NCBI RefSeq assembly: GCF_025685565.1
Contig: NZ_JAGSYE010000003.1
Coordinates: forward strand, 434,001-498,000
From: Granulicella aggregans
GTDB taxonomy: Bacteria > Acidobacteriota > Terriglobia > Terriglobales > Acidobacteriaceae
Reading direction: 5' to 3'
Length of the DNA: 64,000 nucleotides
The notes beneath the pieces are model-generated. The model saw nothing but the letters and a program-made list of their open reading frames with translations. It was not told where the DNA came from and ran no database searches. Every line of letters begins with the position of its first letter. The stretch's first letter is position 1. The position numbers and the translations under genes are program-made. Below, in pieces: positions 33,585 to 41,439 of this stretch.

Positions 33585-34883
33585 TCAGGCTTTGGGGTTG
33601 GAGAGGACGGTCTTGAGGTGTTGACCGACGATCTCGGCTTCGCCGGGTTGCATCATCCAGGTGCCGACGACGATGGTGTTCTCGTTGGAGTGCGTGCCCA
33701 GCCGGCCAGTCGTTCCAGTGGCCGGGTTCAGTTCGATGCGCGGGCGCATCGTTTGGAGACGCGTCTGCACCTGTTTCGGGGTGATGCCGACGACCTTGGG
33801 ATCGTAGGCAAGGATGAGGTGGGGAACGTGGTTCGCGATCTCCGGCATGAAGACTTCGCTGGTCAGCGTGGGGATGTCTTTCAACATGCCAGAGATGGTG
33901 TTCGCACGGCGCATGTACTCGGCTTGATTGGCCTCATCGCTTTGTTCGAGCAGCCAGTCAACCGCAGCGACCATACCGACGATCTGTTCCTTCGCAACCT
34001 TCATGCCACGGCCCACGGCGTCGGAGTTGGGGCTGTCGTTCTCATTTGCGAGATCGATGAGATGCTTCTTGCCGAGCAGAAGTCCTGCGTTTTGTGGACC
34101 ACGAATGCCTTTGCCACCGGAGAAGCAGACGAGGTCAAAGCCCATGCCCGTGTACTTCCAGAGGTTCCCGATCGGCGGCATGTCCGCGGCAGCGTCGAGA
34201 TGGCAGGGAACGTTGTGGCTGTGCGCGACGTCGAGCCATGTCTTGCGGTCGATCTCACCTGCCTCGGCCGAGTTGAAGAAGTTGGTCATCACCGTATTGG
34301 GCGAGAAGGCACGCTTGTAGTCCTCGATGGTGACGACCTCGACAATGTGCGCGCCGCATAGCTGCATGGCGTGATCGTACTCGTAGCGATGGGCCTTCTG
34401 CACGATGACTTCGCTCTTCATGCCGGGATGGTCCTTGCTCGGCCAGACCTCCTGCGGGATCTGGTCAGGACGGCAGTTGTTCGCGGACATAATGCAGGCC
34501 GCCGTGGCGAGCGTCAGCGCAGCCGAGGCTCCCGAGGTCACGAGCGCACCCTCGCAGTGCAGCTTGCGCGAAAGGTATGCTCCGGATGCCTGCTGCAACT
34601 CCTTCAGCACCACGGGATGCAATGCTGCTTTCGCGACGGCCCGCTGCACCTGTGGCGGCATGACAGCGGCGGTCAGATAAGTATAGGTACCGGCGGCGTT
34701 GATGATGGTGTCTACGCCAAGCTTTGCGTAGTAGTCGTCCAATGGAACGGGCGTTTCTGCGCAAGCGGCTGCAGAGCTGGCGAATGGCAGCGCGGGGGCC
34801 ACGCCCAATACGCCCAGGAGACCCTGCGACCAGCGCAAGAAGCTGCGGCGCGAGAGGGGATCGATATTCGTTGACGAAGGCAT
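33585..34883 (-). CDS. Tat-exported SelA-like PLP enzyme (paralogue 2)
   Basis: ATG 34883 with GGGAG upstream was preferred to the longer frame starting at 34913. The 432-residue protein begins with a Tat signal (LSRRSFLRWSQGLLGVLG) and then matches paralogue 1: LGVDTIINAAGTYTYLTAAV, GALVTSGASAALTLATAAC, CHLDAAADMPP and PLP lysine Lys258 in CFSGGKGIRGPQNAGLLLG. It lacks the C-terminal beta-rich extension of paralogue 1. It has the same order of motifs, so the two are diverged copies, probably with different substrates or acting in sequence. It is downstream of the TBDT, separated by a terminator hairpin, and upstream of RidA. Confidence 0.87.
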   Translation of the reverse strand: MPSSTNIDPLSRRSFLRWSQGLLGVLGVAPALPFASSAAACAETPVPLDDYYAKLGVDTIINAAGTYTYLTAAVMPPQVQRAVAKAALHPVVLKELQQASGAYLSRKLHCEGALVTSGASAALTLATAACIMSANNCRPDQIPQEVWPSKDHPGMKSEVIVQKAHRYEYDHAMQLCGAHIVEVVTIEDYKRAFSPNTVMTNFFNSAEAGEIDRKTWLDVAHSHNVPCHLDAAADMPPIGNLWKYTGMGFDLVCFSGGKGIRGPQNAGLLLGKKHLIDLANENDSPNSDAVGRGMKVAKEQIVGMVAAVDWLLEQSDEANQAEYMRRANTISGMLKDIPTLTSEVFMPEIANHVPHLILAYDPKVVGITPKQVQTRLQTMRPRIELNPATGTTGRLGTHSNENTIVVGTWMMQPGEAEIVGQHLKTVLSNPKA

Positions 34884-34920
34884 GGAGAACTCCCTGACAG
34901 TGGATGCGAACATCGAATGC

Positions 34921-34967
34921 GAAAAAGAGAGAGGCGCGGGCGCATGGAATGCGTTCGCGCCTCTCTT
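34921..34967 (-). terminator. Strong intrinsic terminator after the TBDT gene
   Basis: AGAGAGGCGCG (34928-34938) pairs exactly with 34956-34966. An inner stem CGCAT/ATGCG (34941-34945 with 34949-34953) extends the hairpin across a two-by-two internal loop. Read on the minus strand it is followed by TTTTTC (34921-34926). It lies 15 bases beyond the TBDT stop and before the SelA-like start, so the enzyme genes would be expressed at a reduced level by read-through or from their own promoter. Confidence 0.8.
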
Positions 34968-34981
34968 GCAAGAGTAACGGG

Positions 34982-37900
34982 TTAGAAGATGATCTTGCCG
35001 GAGAGCTCGAGCACGCGAGCTCCGCTAAACGTTCCGGGCACGGACTGGACGCTGGTGATCTCCCCGAAGCCGGGGTTAAACGTTAGGCAGGCGTTGGCGC
35101 GACAGGGGTCTGATGCGGTTTTGCCCGTGTTAATGGTGATTCCACCCGAGCTGGGATTTGCTCCGCTTGGGTGGTTGAAGATATTGAATGCCTCTGACCG
35201 GAACTGCAGCTTCGCCCACTCGCCTACTGCAAAGTCCTTGAAGACCGCGAGGTTCTCGTACTGGAAGCCAGGACCGATGAGGCTGTTGCGGTGAAGATTG
35301 CCGTATCCTACAGGGTTCGAGCTCAGGCTATAGTTGACGGCAGGAGTGTAAGCGGTGGTGTCGATGCAGGAGTTGGTGTTTCCGCTAAGGCCAGAGTACG
35401 CGTTGTGCAGATTGCACTTCGCTTTTTCAACGTGAGCCCAGGAAGGACGCTCGGTGCCCTGGTCCACGCCCGCGGCAGAGGTATTGCTGCTCATGGAGAT
35501 GGTGTACGGCATGCCCGCTTGGATGTTGACGATCGCGCTTGTGTGCCATCCGCCTAGAGCTTCGCGGGTGAGCAGGTTTGTCGTGGCCAGCTTAGGCAGG
35601 GCGTATGTAAACTCGGCGACGAAGCGGTTGCGGACGTCCCAGTTGGCGTTTCCATAGTCCGCGCGGATGTTGTACTGCTGCGAGGTGGTTCCACCGTTGT
35701 TCGAGTCGGGAGAGATGTCCAGGTCATGGGACCAGGTGTAGCTCGCCTGGCCGGAGAGGCCATGGAACTCGCGCTGACGAAGCACCGCAGTTAGAGCGTT
35801 GTAGTGTGAGTACTCGTCCTCCTGGAACGTGCGGATGGAACCGAAGAGCTGGTTCGGTCGTTGCGAGTTGAGCGACTTGACCGTGGTGTTGACTGGGTTC
35901 AGCGGCTCGTTGTTGTAGAAGCTGCGATCGAGATGGAGAGAGTGCGAGCCGAGATACTGCAGTTCGAACGCAGCTCCTTTCCACATCTCCTGGCCCAGGT
36001 CCGCGTTCCACTGGTAGCTGCGCTGGGTCTTCAGGTTCTCCTCCGGGGTGTACGCGCTGACGTAGGTCCCGGCCACGCCAGCCACGGGAGAGGTCTTGCC
36101 TGCGCCGTTGGTTGGATTGGTGAACGATAGCGGCGCTGCGTTGGTGGTGCTGTAGGTCACGGCCGCGGCGAAGGGATAGTTCGAGGTGAGCAGCGTGTAG
36201 GTGTTCAACTGGTTTGGGTTGTAGTAGAAGCCGACTCCACCTCGGAAGACGGTCTTTTCGGTAAGCCGGTAGTCGAGTCCGAGACGCGGGCCCAGGTTGT
36301 CGGTCTGAGTCTTGCCAAGCTTGTAGCCGGGGGTGGGGGTGTAGCTGGCACCCAGCGTTGCTGTCGAAGCCGGGATAAGAGCCGTCTGCGAATCGTTCAG
36401 CATACGGGCATAGCCATTTAGGCTGTACGGCGCCGTGGGCAGGTCGTAGCGGAAACCGTAGTTTAGGGTTAGTCTCTGGCTTACCTGCCAGTTGTCCAGC
36501 GCGAAGAAGCCGTCGCGCCACTCGCCGACAGAACCCTTGATTGTGTCGATGGGAGTGGTCACGTTGTTCACAAGACCGAGGACGAAGTCTGCGGGAGCGT
36601 AGCCGGTGCTGACGAGCGTGGTGCAGGGGTTGGTGGCTGTCACAACACAACTTGTGCCCGAGAAGCCAATCGTTCCCAACGGGTTGTTCGTCGCTTCGCG
36701 CCCAAGGGTGATGCGCCGGAATTCACCGCCAACAATGATGCTGTGTTTGCCGTGCGTATAGCTCAACTGCTCGTACAGGTCGTAGGTGCGATCGTCCTGG
36801 AACCAGTTGCTGCCCGAGTTGCCCACGCCCTGGAAGTTGGCGATGCTGAGCACCGGAACGCCAGGGTTGTTGTAGATCGTGTCCGCATTGAAGCCCGGAA
36901 TACCGAGATTCGTTCCGGCGCTCTTCAATCCTGCCGTGTACCAGTAGTTCAGGTTCTCCGCGATCAGCTTGTTGACGCCGAGATACAGATCGTTGACCAG
37001 CGAGGGCGTAAGGATGTGCGTGTATCCGAAGGCAAAGTTGCGACTGTTCGTCGGGCCGTTCGAAGCATTCGCCGCGAACGACGTGCCAGAGACGAAGGTC
37101 AGGTCTTGCCAGTAGTAGCGACCGAAGAGCTTGATCTTGTCGCCGATGTTCTCGTCGATACGATCGATCGACTGCTTGATGACGATGTCGCTTGGGTAAG
37201 AGTTGTTCAGATTGTTCGCGATGCCCGGCAGGTTCGGGGCGACCATGTAGGCTTCGTACTTCTTCGCGATCGCTGCGTCCGCTGTAGCAAGCTGGCTCGC
37301 TGGGATCTGATTGTTTGCGTACGGAAGACCGGTTGTCGGATCGTAGATCGTGCCGGAGTAGGCGCTGAAGTCGCCGGCCTCGAATGCGGGCGTCAGTACA
37401 GACGAAACCCCGGAGCCCTGGCCGATCTGGTTCAGCTTCTCGTACGAGCCGAAAAAGAAGGTCTTGTCGCGGCCGTTGTAGAGATGCGGAATGAAGACCG
37501 GGCCACCGAGGTTGAAGCCGTACTGGTTGAAGTGCAGGATCGGCTTGGCCGAGCCAGGCTTTGCCGTGAAGGGGTACGCATTGAGCGCGGTGTTCTCGAT
37601 GTAATCGTAGACCGCGCCATGCAGCTTGTTCGTGCCGTTCTTGCTGGTCATGTTGACGTGCAGACCAAGGTAGGATCCATACTGCGCGGAGTAGTTGCCG
37701 CTCTGCACCTGCACCGCGGAGACCATGTCGGCCGCCGGATGGTCGGGCGTCGTCGAGATGAGATTGTTCATGATCGAAACGCCATCGAGCGAGATGCTGT
37801 TCTGGATCTCGCGCTGGCCCGCGCCTTCGATGTCCTCGCCCGGAGGATTGCCCTGGTAGCTGGTCTTCGATCCGATGTAGACGTTGGACGAGACCGCCGC

Positions 37901-38362
37901 GATATCGAGCGCGTTGTGGCTGCTCACGGGAAGCTCTTCAACAGCCTGTTGGCTGAAGGTCTCGGCCAGTGTCGAATCGTCTGTCGAGAGTGGCGGCGTG
38001 GTGGCTGAAACGGATACAACATCGCTCACTCCGCCGGGCTTCAGCGAGAAGTCGTTGCGTACAGCAAGGTTAAGCGTCACCGTGATGCCCGTCTTGATCG
38101 ACTTCGAGAACCCGGCCTGCTCCACCGAGACGGAGTACGTACCCGGAATGATGAAGCTGATCGAGTAGTAGCCTTCATTGTTGGTCGTTCCTTCGGTTGC
38201 GACATGGGTCTGCTCGTCGGTCGCTACAACGTGCGCCCCGGCGACAACGCCGCCACTCGCATCGACCACAGTTCCTACCAGCGAAGTGTTGTTGGCGATC
38301 TGCGCATGCAGGGCAAGAGGGGTCAACAGGTACGCAAGACAGTAGAGGAACGCTTTTCTCAT
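34982..38362 (-). CDS. TonB-dependent receptor, Oar-like with carboxypeptidase-regulatory domain (TBDT 1)
   Basis: ATG 38362, preceded by AGGAG, opens a signal peptide (FLYCLAYLLTPLALHAQ); the open frame reaches 38434. Residues 28-115 form the carboxypeptidase-regulatory-like beta sandwich (LVGTVVDASGGVVAGAHVVA, GYYSISFIIPGTYSVSV), followed by a plug region and a barrel ending in LELSGKIIF. The 1,126 residues match the usual family length. These receptors import large substrates across the outer membrane using TonB energy. It is the first gene of a minus-strand group with the SelA-like, RidA, BBE and lactonase-like genes, so it probably imports their substrate. A palindrome at 38526-38541 lies 163 bases upstream. 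Confidence 0.92.
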   Translation of the reverse strand: MRKAFLYCLAYLLTPLALHAQIANNTSLVGTVVDASGGVVAGAHVVATDEQTHVATEGTTNNEGYYSISFIIPGTYSVSVEQAGFSKSIKTGITVTLNLAVRNDFSLKPGGVSDVVSVSATTPPLSTDDSTLAETFSQQAVEELPVSSHNALDIAAVSSNVYIGSKTSYQGNPPGEDIEGAGQREIQNSISLDGVSIMNNLISTTPDHPAADMVSAVQVQSGNYSAQYGSYLGLHVNMTSKNGTNKLHGAVYDYIENTALNAYPFTAKPGSAKPILHFNQYGFNLGGPVFIPHLYNGRDKTFFFGSYEKLNQIGQGSGVSSVLTPAFEAGDFSAYSGTIYDPTTGLPYANNQIPASQLATADAAIAKKYEAYMVAPNLPGIANNLNNSYPSDIVIKQSIDRIDENIGDKIKLFGRYYWQDLTFVSGTSFAANASNGPTNSRNFAFGYTHILTPSLVNDLYLGVNKLIAENLNYWYTAGLKSAGTNLGIPGFNADTIYNNPGVPVLSIANFQGVGNSGSNWFQDDRTYDLYEQLSYTHGKHSIIVGGEFRRITLGREATNNPLGTIGFSGTSCVVTATNPCTTLVSTGYAPADFVLGLVNNVTTPIDTIKGSVGEWRDGFFALDNWQVSQRLTLNYGFRYDLPTAPYSLNGYARMLNDSQTALIPASTATLGASYTPTPGYKLGKTQTDNLGPRLGLDYRLTEKTVFRGGVGFYYNPNQLNTYTLLTSNYPFAAAVTYSTTNAAPLSFTNPTNGAGKTSPVAGVAGTYVSAYTPEENLKTQRSYQWNADLGQEMWKGAAFELQYLGSHSLHLDRSFYNNEPLNPVNTTVKSLNSQRPNQLFGSIRTFQEDEYSHYNALTAVLRQREFHGLSGQASYTWSHDLDISPDSNNGGTTSQQYNIRADYGNANWDVRNRFVAEFTYALPKLATTNLLTREALGGWHTSAIVNIQAGMPYTISMSSNTSAAGVDQGTERPSWAHVEKAKCNLHNAYSGLSGNTNSCIDTTAYTPAVNYSLSSNPVGYGNLHRNSLIGPGFQYENLAVFKDFAVGEWAKLQFRSEAFNIFNHPSGANPSSGGITINTGKTASDPCRANACLTFNPGFGEITSVQSVPGTFSGARVLELSGKIIF

Positions 38363-38525
38363 GATGGTCTCCTGATAGAAAACTGGCGAATCATTTTCGG
38401 ATCGACCGTTTTGCCGGACACGCGCTGCGGGCAAGAGGTGCGAACGGACGTCAGTTGTTACTTGAGTGTCACGATTGGATTACAGCCAGGAAAAGATGTC
38501 ATGGGTCTGTTGCCGGGTAAGTGTC

Positions 38526-38541
38526 TAGGTCAAAAGACCTA
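38526..38541. promoter_or_regulatory. Palindromic operator candidate, copy 3 (upstream of TBDT 1)
   Basis: TAGGTCAAAAGACCTA has perfect six-base arms around AAAA. It is the third site of the T-GG-CA---G-CCTA group and the one with the best symmetry. It stands 163 bases before the start of TBDT 1, in the 390-base non-coding stretch 38363-38752. The rest of that stretch holds the long inverted repeat at 38637-38696, and no gene is seen. Confidence 0.6.
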
Positions 38542-38636
38542 AGCACAGTAAGGTTGCAAGGACCTCCACAGACAAGCATTCACGCTCTTAAAGGAACGGC
38601 CGTGTCTATGCGCGCCGACTGAGGACGCACGAAGAT

Positions 38637-38696
38637 CTCGCCCACGATCAAGTCGATCCCGCTCTTTCAGACGGAATCAGCTTGATCGTGGGCGAG
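38637..38696. repeat. 16-bp perfect inverted repeat with 28-base spacer
   Basis: CTCGCCCACGATCAAG (38637-38652) recurs as its exact reverse complement at 38681-38696. It begins 56 bases past the aldolase stop codon (minus strand). This could be a terminator for the kdgK-eda unit, but there is no T-run and the spacer is long for one. It could instead be a mobile-element-like repeat. Confidence 0.6.
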
Positions 38697-38752
38697 CGAG
38701 TAAGACGGAATTGTTGAGAGGAAGCCAATCTTTGGCAGCTCGTTAACTTGCG

Positions 38753-39403
38753 TTAGCCTTCAGACCTGAACCGCCGCACGATATCCAGATAACGCGCCGC
38801 TTTCGAAGTGATCTCGTGCGCCCTGCCCTGTGCCATCGCCCCCGCGTCCACTAGATCTGCGCCTACTCCCAAAGCGAACGCTCCCGCATCGAGAAAGCTC
38901 CTGGCGGTGTCAAGACTCACGCCGCCTGTAGGAATCATTTCGACCTGTGGCAGCGGGGCCTTGATGCTCTTCAGATAGCTCGCACCGCCCATGGCATTTG
39001 CCGGGAAGACTTTGATGACATCCGCGCCCGCCTGCCACGCCGTTACGATCTCGGTCGGAGTGAGCGCACCTGGAAGCACCGCGATGTCGTACCGCTGACA
39101 TATCTCGACGGTCTTGATGTTCAAGGACGGACTTACGATAAACCTCGCGCCCTCGAGCATGCAGATACGCGCAGTCTCCGGGTCAAGCACAGTCCCCGCG
39201 CCAACCAGAACATCGGGCCGTTCTCTGGCAAGCCGAGCCATCACGCGAATGGCTCCGGGAATCGTCATGGTCACTTCGAACACATTGATTCCACCCATGG
39301 ACATCGCCGAAACCAGCTCAAGCGCCAGCGCTTCGCTATCGGCGCGAAGTACGGGCACCAATCCCACGGACTTCATCTGCTCCATTACTGCGTACTTCGT
39401 CAT
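38753..39403 (-). CDS. eda: KDPG/KHG aldolase (Eda family)
   Basis: ATG 39403 (GAGGAA upstream) gives a 216-residue protein, the normal length for this aldolase; the open frame extends to 39442 but that would overlap the kinase. The Schiff-base lysine is Lys131 in VIKVFPANAMGG, with the usual GLVPVLRADS, EVTMTIPGA and VGAGTVLDPETA segments and the phosphate-site motif TGGVSLDTA. It cleaves 2-keto-3-deoxy-6-phosphogluconate to pyruvate and glyceraldehyde 3-phosphate. The kinase gene upstream stops 13 bases before it, so the pair converts KDG to central metabolites in the cytoplasm. Confidence 0.92.
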   Translation of the reverse strand: MTKYAVMEQMKSVGLVPVLRADSEALALELVSAMSMGGINVFEVTMTIPGAIRVMARLARERPDVLVGAGTVLDPETARICMLEGARFIVSPSLNIKTVEICQRYDIAVLPGALTPTEIVTAWQAGADVIKVFPANAMGGASYLKSIKAPLPQVEMIPTGGVSLDTARSFLDAGAFALGVGADLVDAGAMAQGRAHEITSKAARYLDIVRRFRSEG

Positions 39404-39416
39404 AAGTTCCTCTAGC

Positions 39417-40487
39417 CTAACGTAAAGTTGCCGCGTGACCACCGTTCATCAGGTGTTCGACCTCTGCAAGCGAAGCCATCGAAGAGTCTCCTGGAGTCGT
39501 CATCACGAGTGCCCCGTGCGCGATGCCGCAATTGAGAGCATAGTCAATCTCTCGACCCGCAAGAAGCCCGTAGATAAGCCCGGCGGCGAACGCATCTCCG
39601 CTGCCCACGCGGTCCAGAACTTCAAGCATAGGGAAGTGCAGACCTTCGACCGCTTTACCGTTTGCGAACGCGAAGCCGCTCCAATCGTTCCTGCTTGCGG
39701 TCTGTGCTCTTCTCACACTGGACGCGATCACCTTCAGGTTGGAATACTCGTCGTTCACGCGCGCCGCCATCTCGCCAAAAGAATCAAGCGTATGCCAGAC
39801 GGGACCATTGGAAGACGCGGAGGCTGTTCGAGCTATGTCGCCCTCGTGGCCCAGCAACACATCGACGAGCGGCATAAGCGACCGGTTCACGGCGATCGAA
39901 CCCTGGCGACCACCACGAGAGCTCCAGAGCGACGGACGATAGTTACAGTCATAGCTGACTATCGCGCCATGAGCTCGCGCCGCGATCATCGCCTCTCGCA
40001 CAACCTCCGTTGAACTCTCGCTCAGCGCGGTCGTGATGCCGCCCGTGTGAAACCAGCGAACGCCATGCGAGAAGACGGGTTTCCAATCGATGTCTCCCGG
40101 CTTCAGCTGCGCCATAGCGGTGTGGCCGCGGTCCATCATGCCCAGGCCGCCACGAACTCCGAAGCCACGCTCAAGGAAGTAAATGCCATTCCGAGCGTCG
40201 CGCCCGACGCCGTCGAACGTTCGCCACTGGATGTGGTCTGTACGCACTCCACCTTGCAAGACCAGGTCTTCGATCAACCTTCCAACGGCGTTGTCCACAA
40301 GCGCACTGGCGATGGCGGTGCGAAGACCGAAGCAGCGATGCAGGCCGCGCGCCACGTTGTACTCTCCGCCGCCCTCCCACACATGAAAGCTCCGTGACCC
40401 GACGATGCGGCGCTCGCCTGGATCGAAACGAAGCAGTATTTCGCCGAGAGAGACAAGATCGTAGCCCTCATCCTTGGACGGCTTCAC
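39417..40487 (-). CDS. kdgK: 2-keto-3-deoxygluconate kinase, PfkB family
   Basis: GTG 40487 with GAGGGG six bases upstream was chosen; the longest frame begins at TTG 40538. The 356-residue protein has the PfkB N-terminal substrate region (LVSLGEILLRFDPGE, GGGEYNVARGL) and the C-terminal signature DRVGSGDAFAAGLIYG with the catalytic Asp. The WEGGGEYNVA variant and the adjacent eda gene favour KDG kinase over fructokinase or ribokinase. It would phosphorylate KDG from uronate or aldonate breakdown. The product feeds the aldolase encoded 13 bases downstream. Confidence 0.87.
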   Translation of the reverse strand: MKPSKDEGYDLVSLGEILLRFDPGERRIVGSRSFHVWEGGGEYNVARGLHRCFGLRTAIASALVDNAVGRLIEDLVLQGGVRTDHIQWRTFDGVGRDARNGIYFLERGFGVRGGLGMMDRGHTAMAQLKPGDIDWKPVFSHGVRWFHTGGITTALSESSTEVVREAMIAARAHGAIVSYDCNYRPSLWSSRGGRQGSIAVNRSLMPLVDVLLGHEGDIARTASASSNGPVWHTLDSFGEMAARVNDEYSNLKVIASSVRRAQTASRNDWSGFAFANGKAVEGLHFPMLEVLDRVGSGDAFAAGLIYGLLAGREIDYALNCGIAHGALVMTTPGDSSMASLAEVEHLMNGGHAATLR

Positions 40488-40636
40488 TGAGAACCCCTCT
40501 TCCAAAGCAACTTCCCCCTTGGACACGCTCAGTGTCAATCTTCAAAATGCCTAAGAGACTTGCATCTTGTCAAAGAGTGGCTTGGCGGATAGAGGAACGG
40601 GAGATCGCCTGTGGCGGCCCCTTTGCACTAAATTGT

Positions 40637-40807
40637 CTAGCGCAAGCTTGCCATGTCTTGGTCAATCAGGCGGCGATATGAGCTCTTCGCCCCGGAGATC
40701 ACACCCAGTTTTTTCTCGGCCATGACGAGCTTTGACGCCAGCTCGAGAGCACGCTTCATCAGATATACCGAGTGCGAATCTAAGATTAAGTGGGAAGCAG
40801 GCCCCAT
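40637..40807 (-). CDS. Possible 56-residue small ORF of unknown function
   Basis: On the minus strand, ATG 40807 opens a 56-codon frame (MGPASHLILDSHSVYLMKRA ... LIDQDMASLR) that ends at 40637. It fills much of the 348-base stretch between the DUF4142 gene and the kinase, 40488-40835. The peptide is rich in helix-forming residues and has a Lys/Ala/Leu pattern (ALELASKLVMAEKKLG), but I recognise no family and there is no clear ribosome-binding site. It could be a chance frame or a remnant. A weak 6-bp stem (40799-40804 with 40821-40826) overlaps its start. Confidence 0.2.
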   Translation of the reverse strand: MGPASHLILDSHSVYLMKRALELASKLVMAEKKLGVISGAKSSYRRLIDQDMASLR

Positions 40808-40835
40808 CCGATCACGAACAGGGCCTTGGGTTTAG

Positions 40836-41342
40836 CTAGAGCTTCTTCTTCAGGTCGTATGCCATGTTCTTGTGCGCCGCGACAGCCGTCTTTCCCTTGA
40901 TCACAGCGGTGCGGAACTTCACGTCTTTGGTGTCCTTCGCCTCGGAGGTGAAGGCGCTGAGCGCCTTGGTGTGGTCGGAGACCATGTCGCTGATGTACTC
41001 CTTGTCGAAGTCGTTGCCGGAGAGTCCGTCAAGCTTCTTCAACTCATCCTGATGGTCGGAGTCCGGGCCACTCGGTGGCGTAAGTCCCCACGAGTCCGCA
41101 AACGGCTTCATGCTCTCGGACATCTTTGTATGTTCGGTGACCATCTTGTCCGCAAAGGCTTTTACTGCGGGATTGGTGGCCTTCTGTTGCGCAAGCTGAC
41201 TCATCGCAATCTCGTTCTGGTCGGATTGGGCCGCCATCGCGAGAAACTTCTTATCATCATCCGATTCGGCCTTCGCGCGGGTTGTAGTCGCGCAAGCCAT
41301 GAGCGCCACTGCGGCGCAGCAGGCGATATAAGTCTTTTTCAT
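40836..41342 (-). CDS. Exported DUF4142 protein
   Basis: ATG 41342, with GGAGAA upstream, opens a 168-residue protein (signal peptide MKKTYIACCAAVALMAC, with a lipobox-like MACA sequence). The rest is the DUF4142 four-helix bundle of the ferritin-like type: DDKKFLAMAAQSDQNEIAMS, QKATNPAVKAFADKMVTEHT, DKEYISDMVSDHTKAL and KGKTAVAAHKNMAYDL. The family function is not established; members are exported and are sometimes linked to envelope stress. The metal-ligand-like His residues (TEHT, SDHT, AAHKN) are conserved. It has no obvious operon partner. Confidence 0.88.
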   Translation of the reverse strand: MKKTYIACCAAVALMACATTTRAKAESDDDKKFLAMAAQSDQNEIAMSQLAQQKATNPAVKAFADKMVTEHTKMSESMKPFADSWGLTPPSGPDSDHQDELKKLDGLSGNDFDKEYISDMVSDHTKALSAFTSEAKDTKDVKFRTAVIKGKTAVAAHKNMAYDLKKKL

Positions 41343-41439
41343 GACATTCTCCATTCGTCAGGATTCCCTGAACTCGAAGTGAGAGTGCAGACCGCGCTCC
41401 AGCGTTGTACGGTTCGCCAAATGCGAGCGAAAAATCTGC

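Noticed and set aside
36743..38008. 421-codon plus-strand frame inside TBDT 1
   Set aside because: It is antisense to a well-supported receptor gene, has a Val/Arg/Asp-rich composition typical of a GC-rich shadow frame, and shows no domain.
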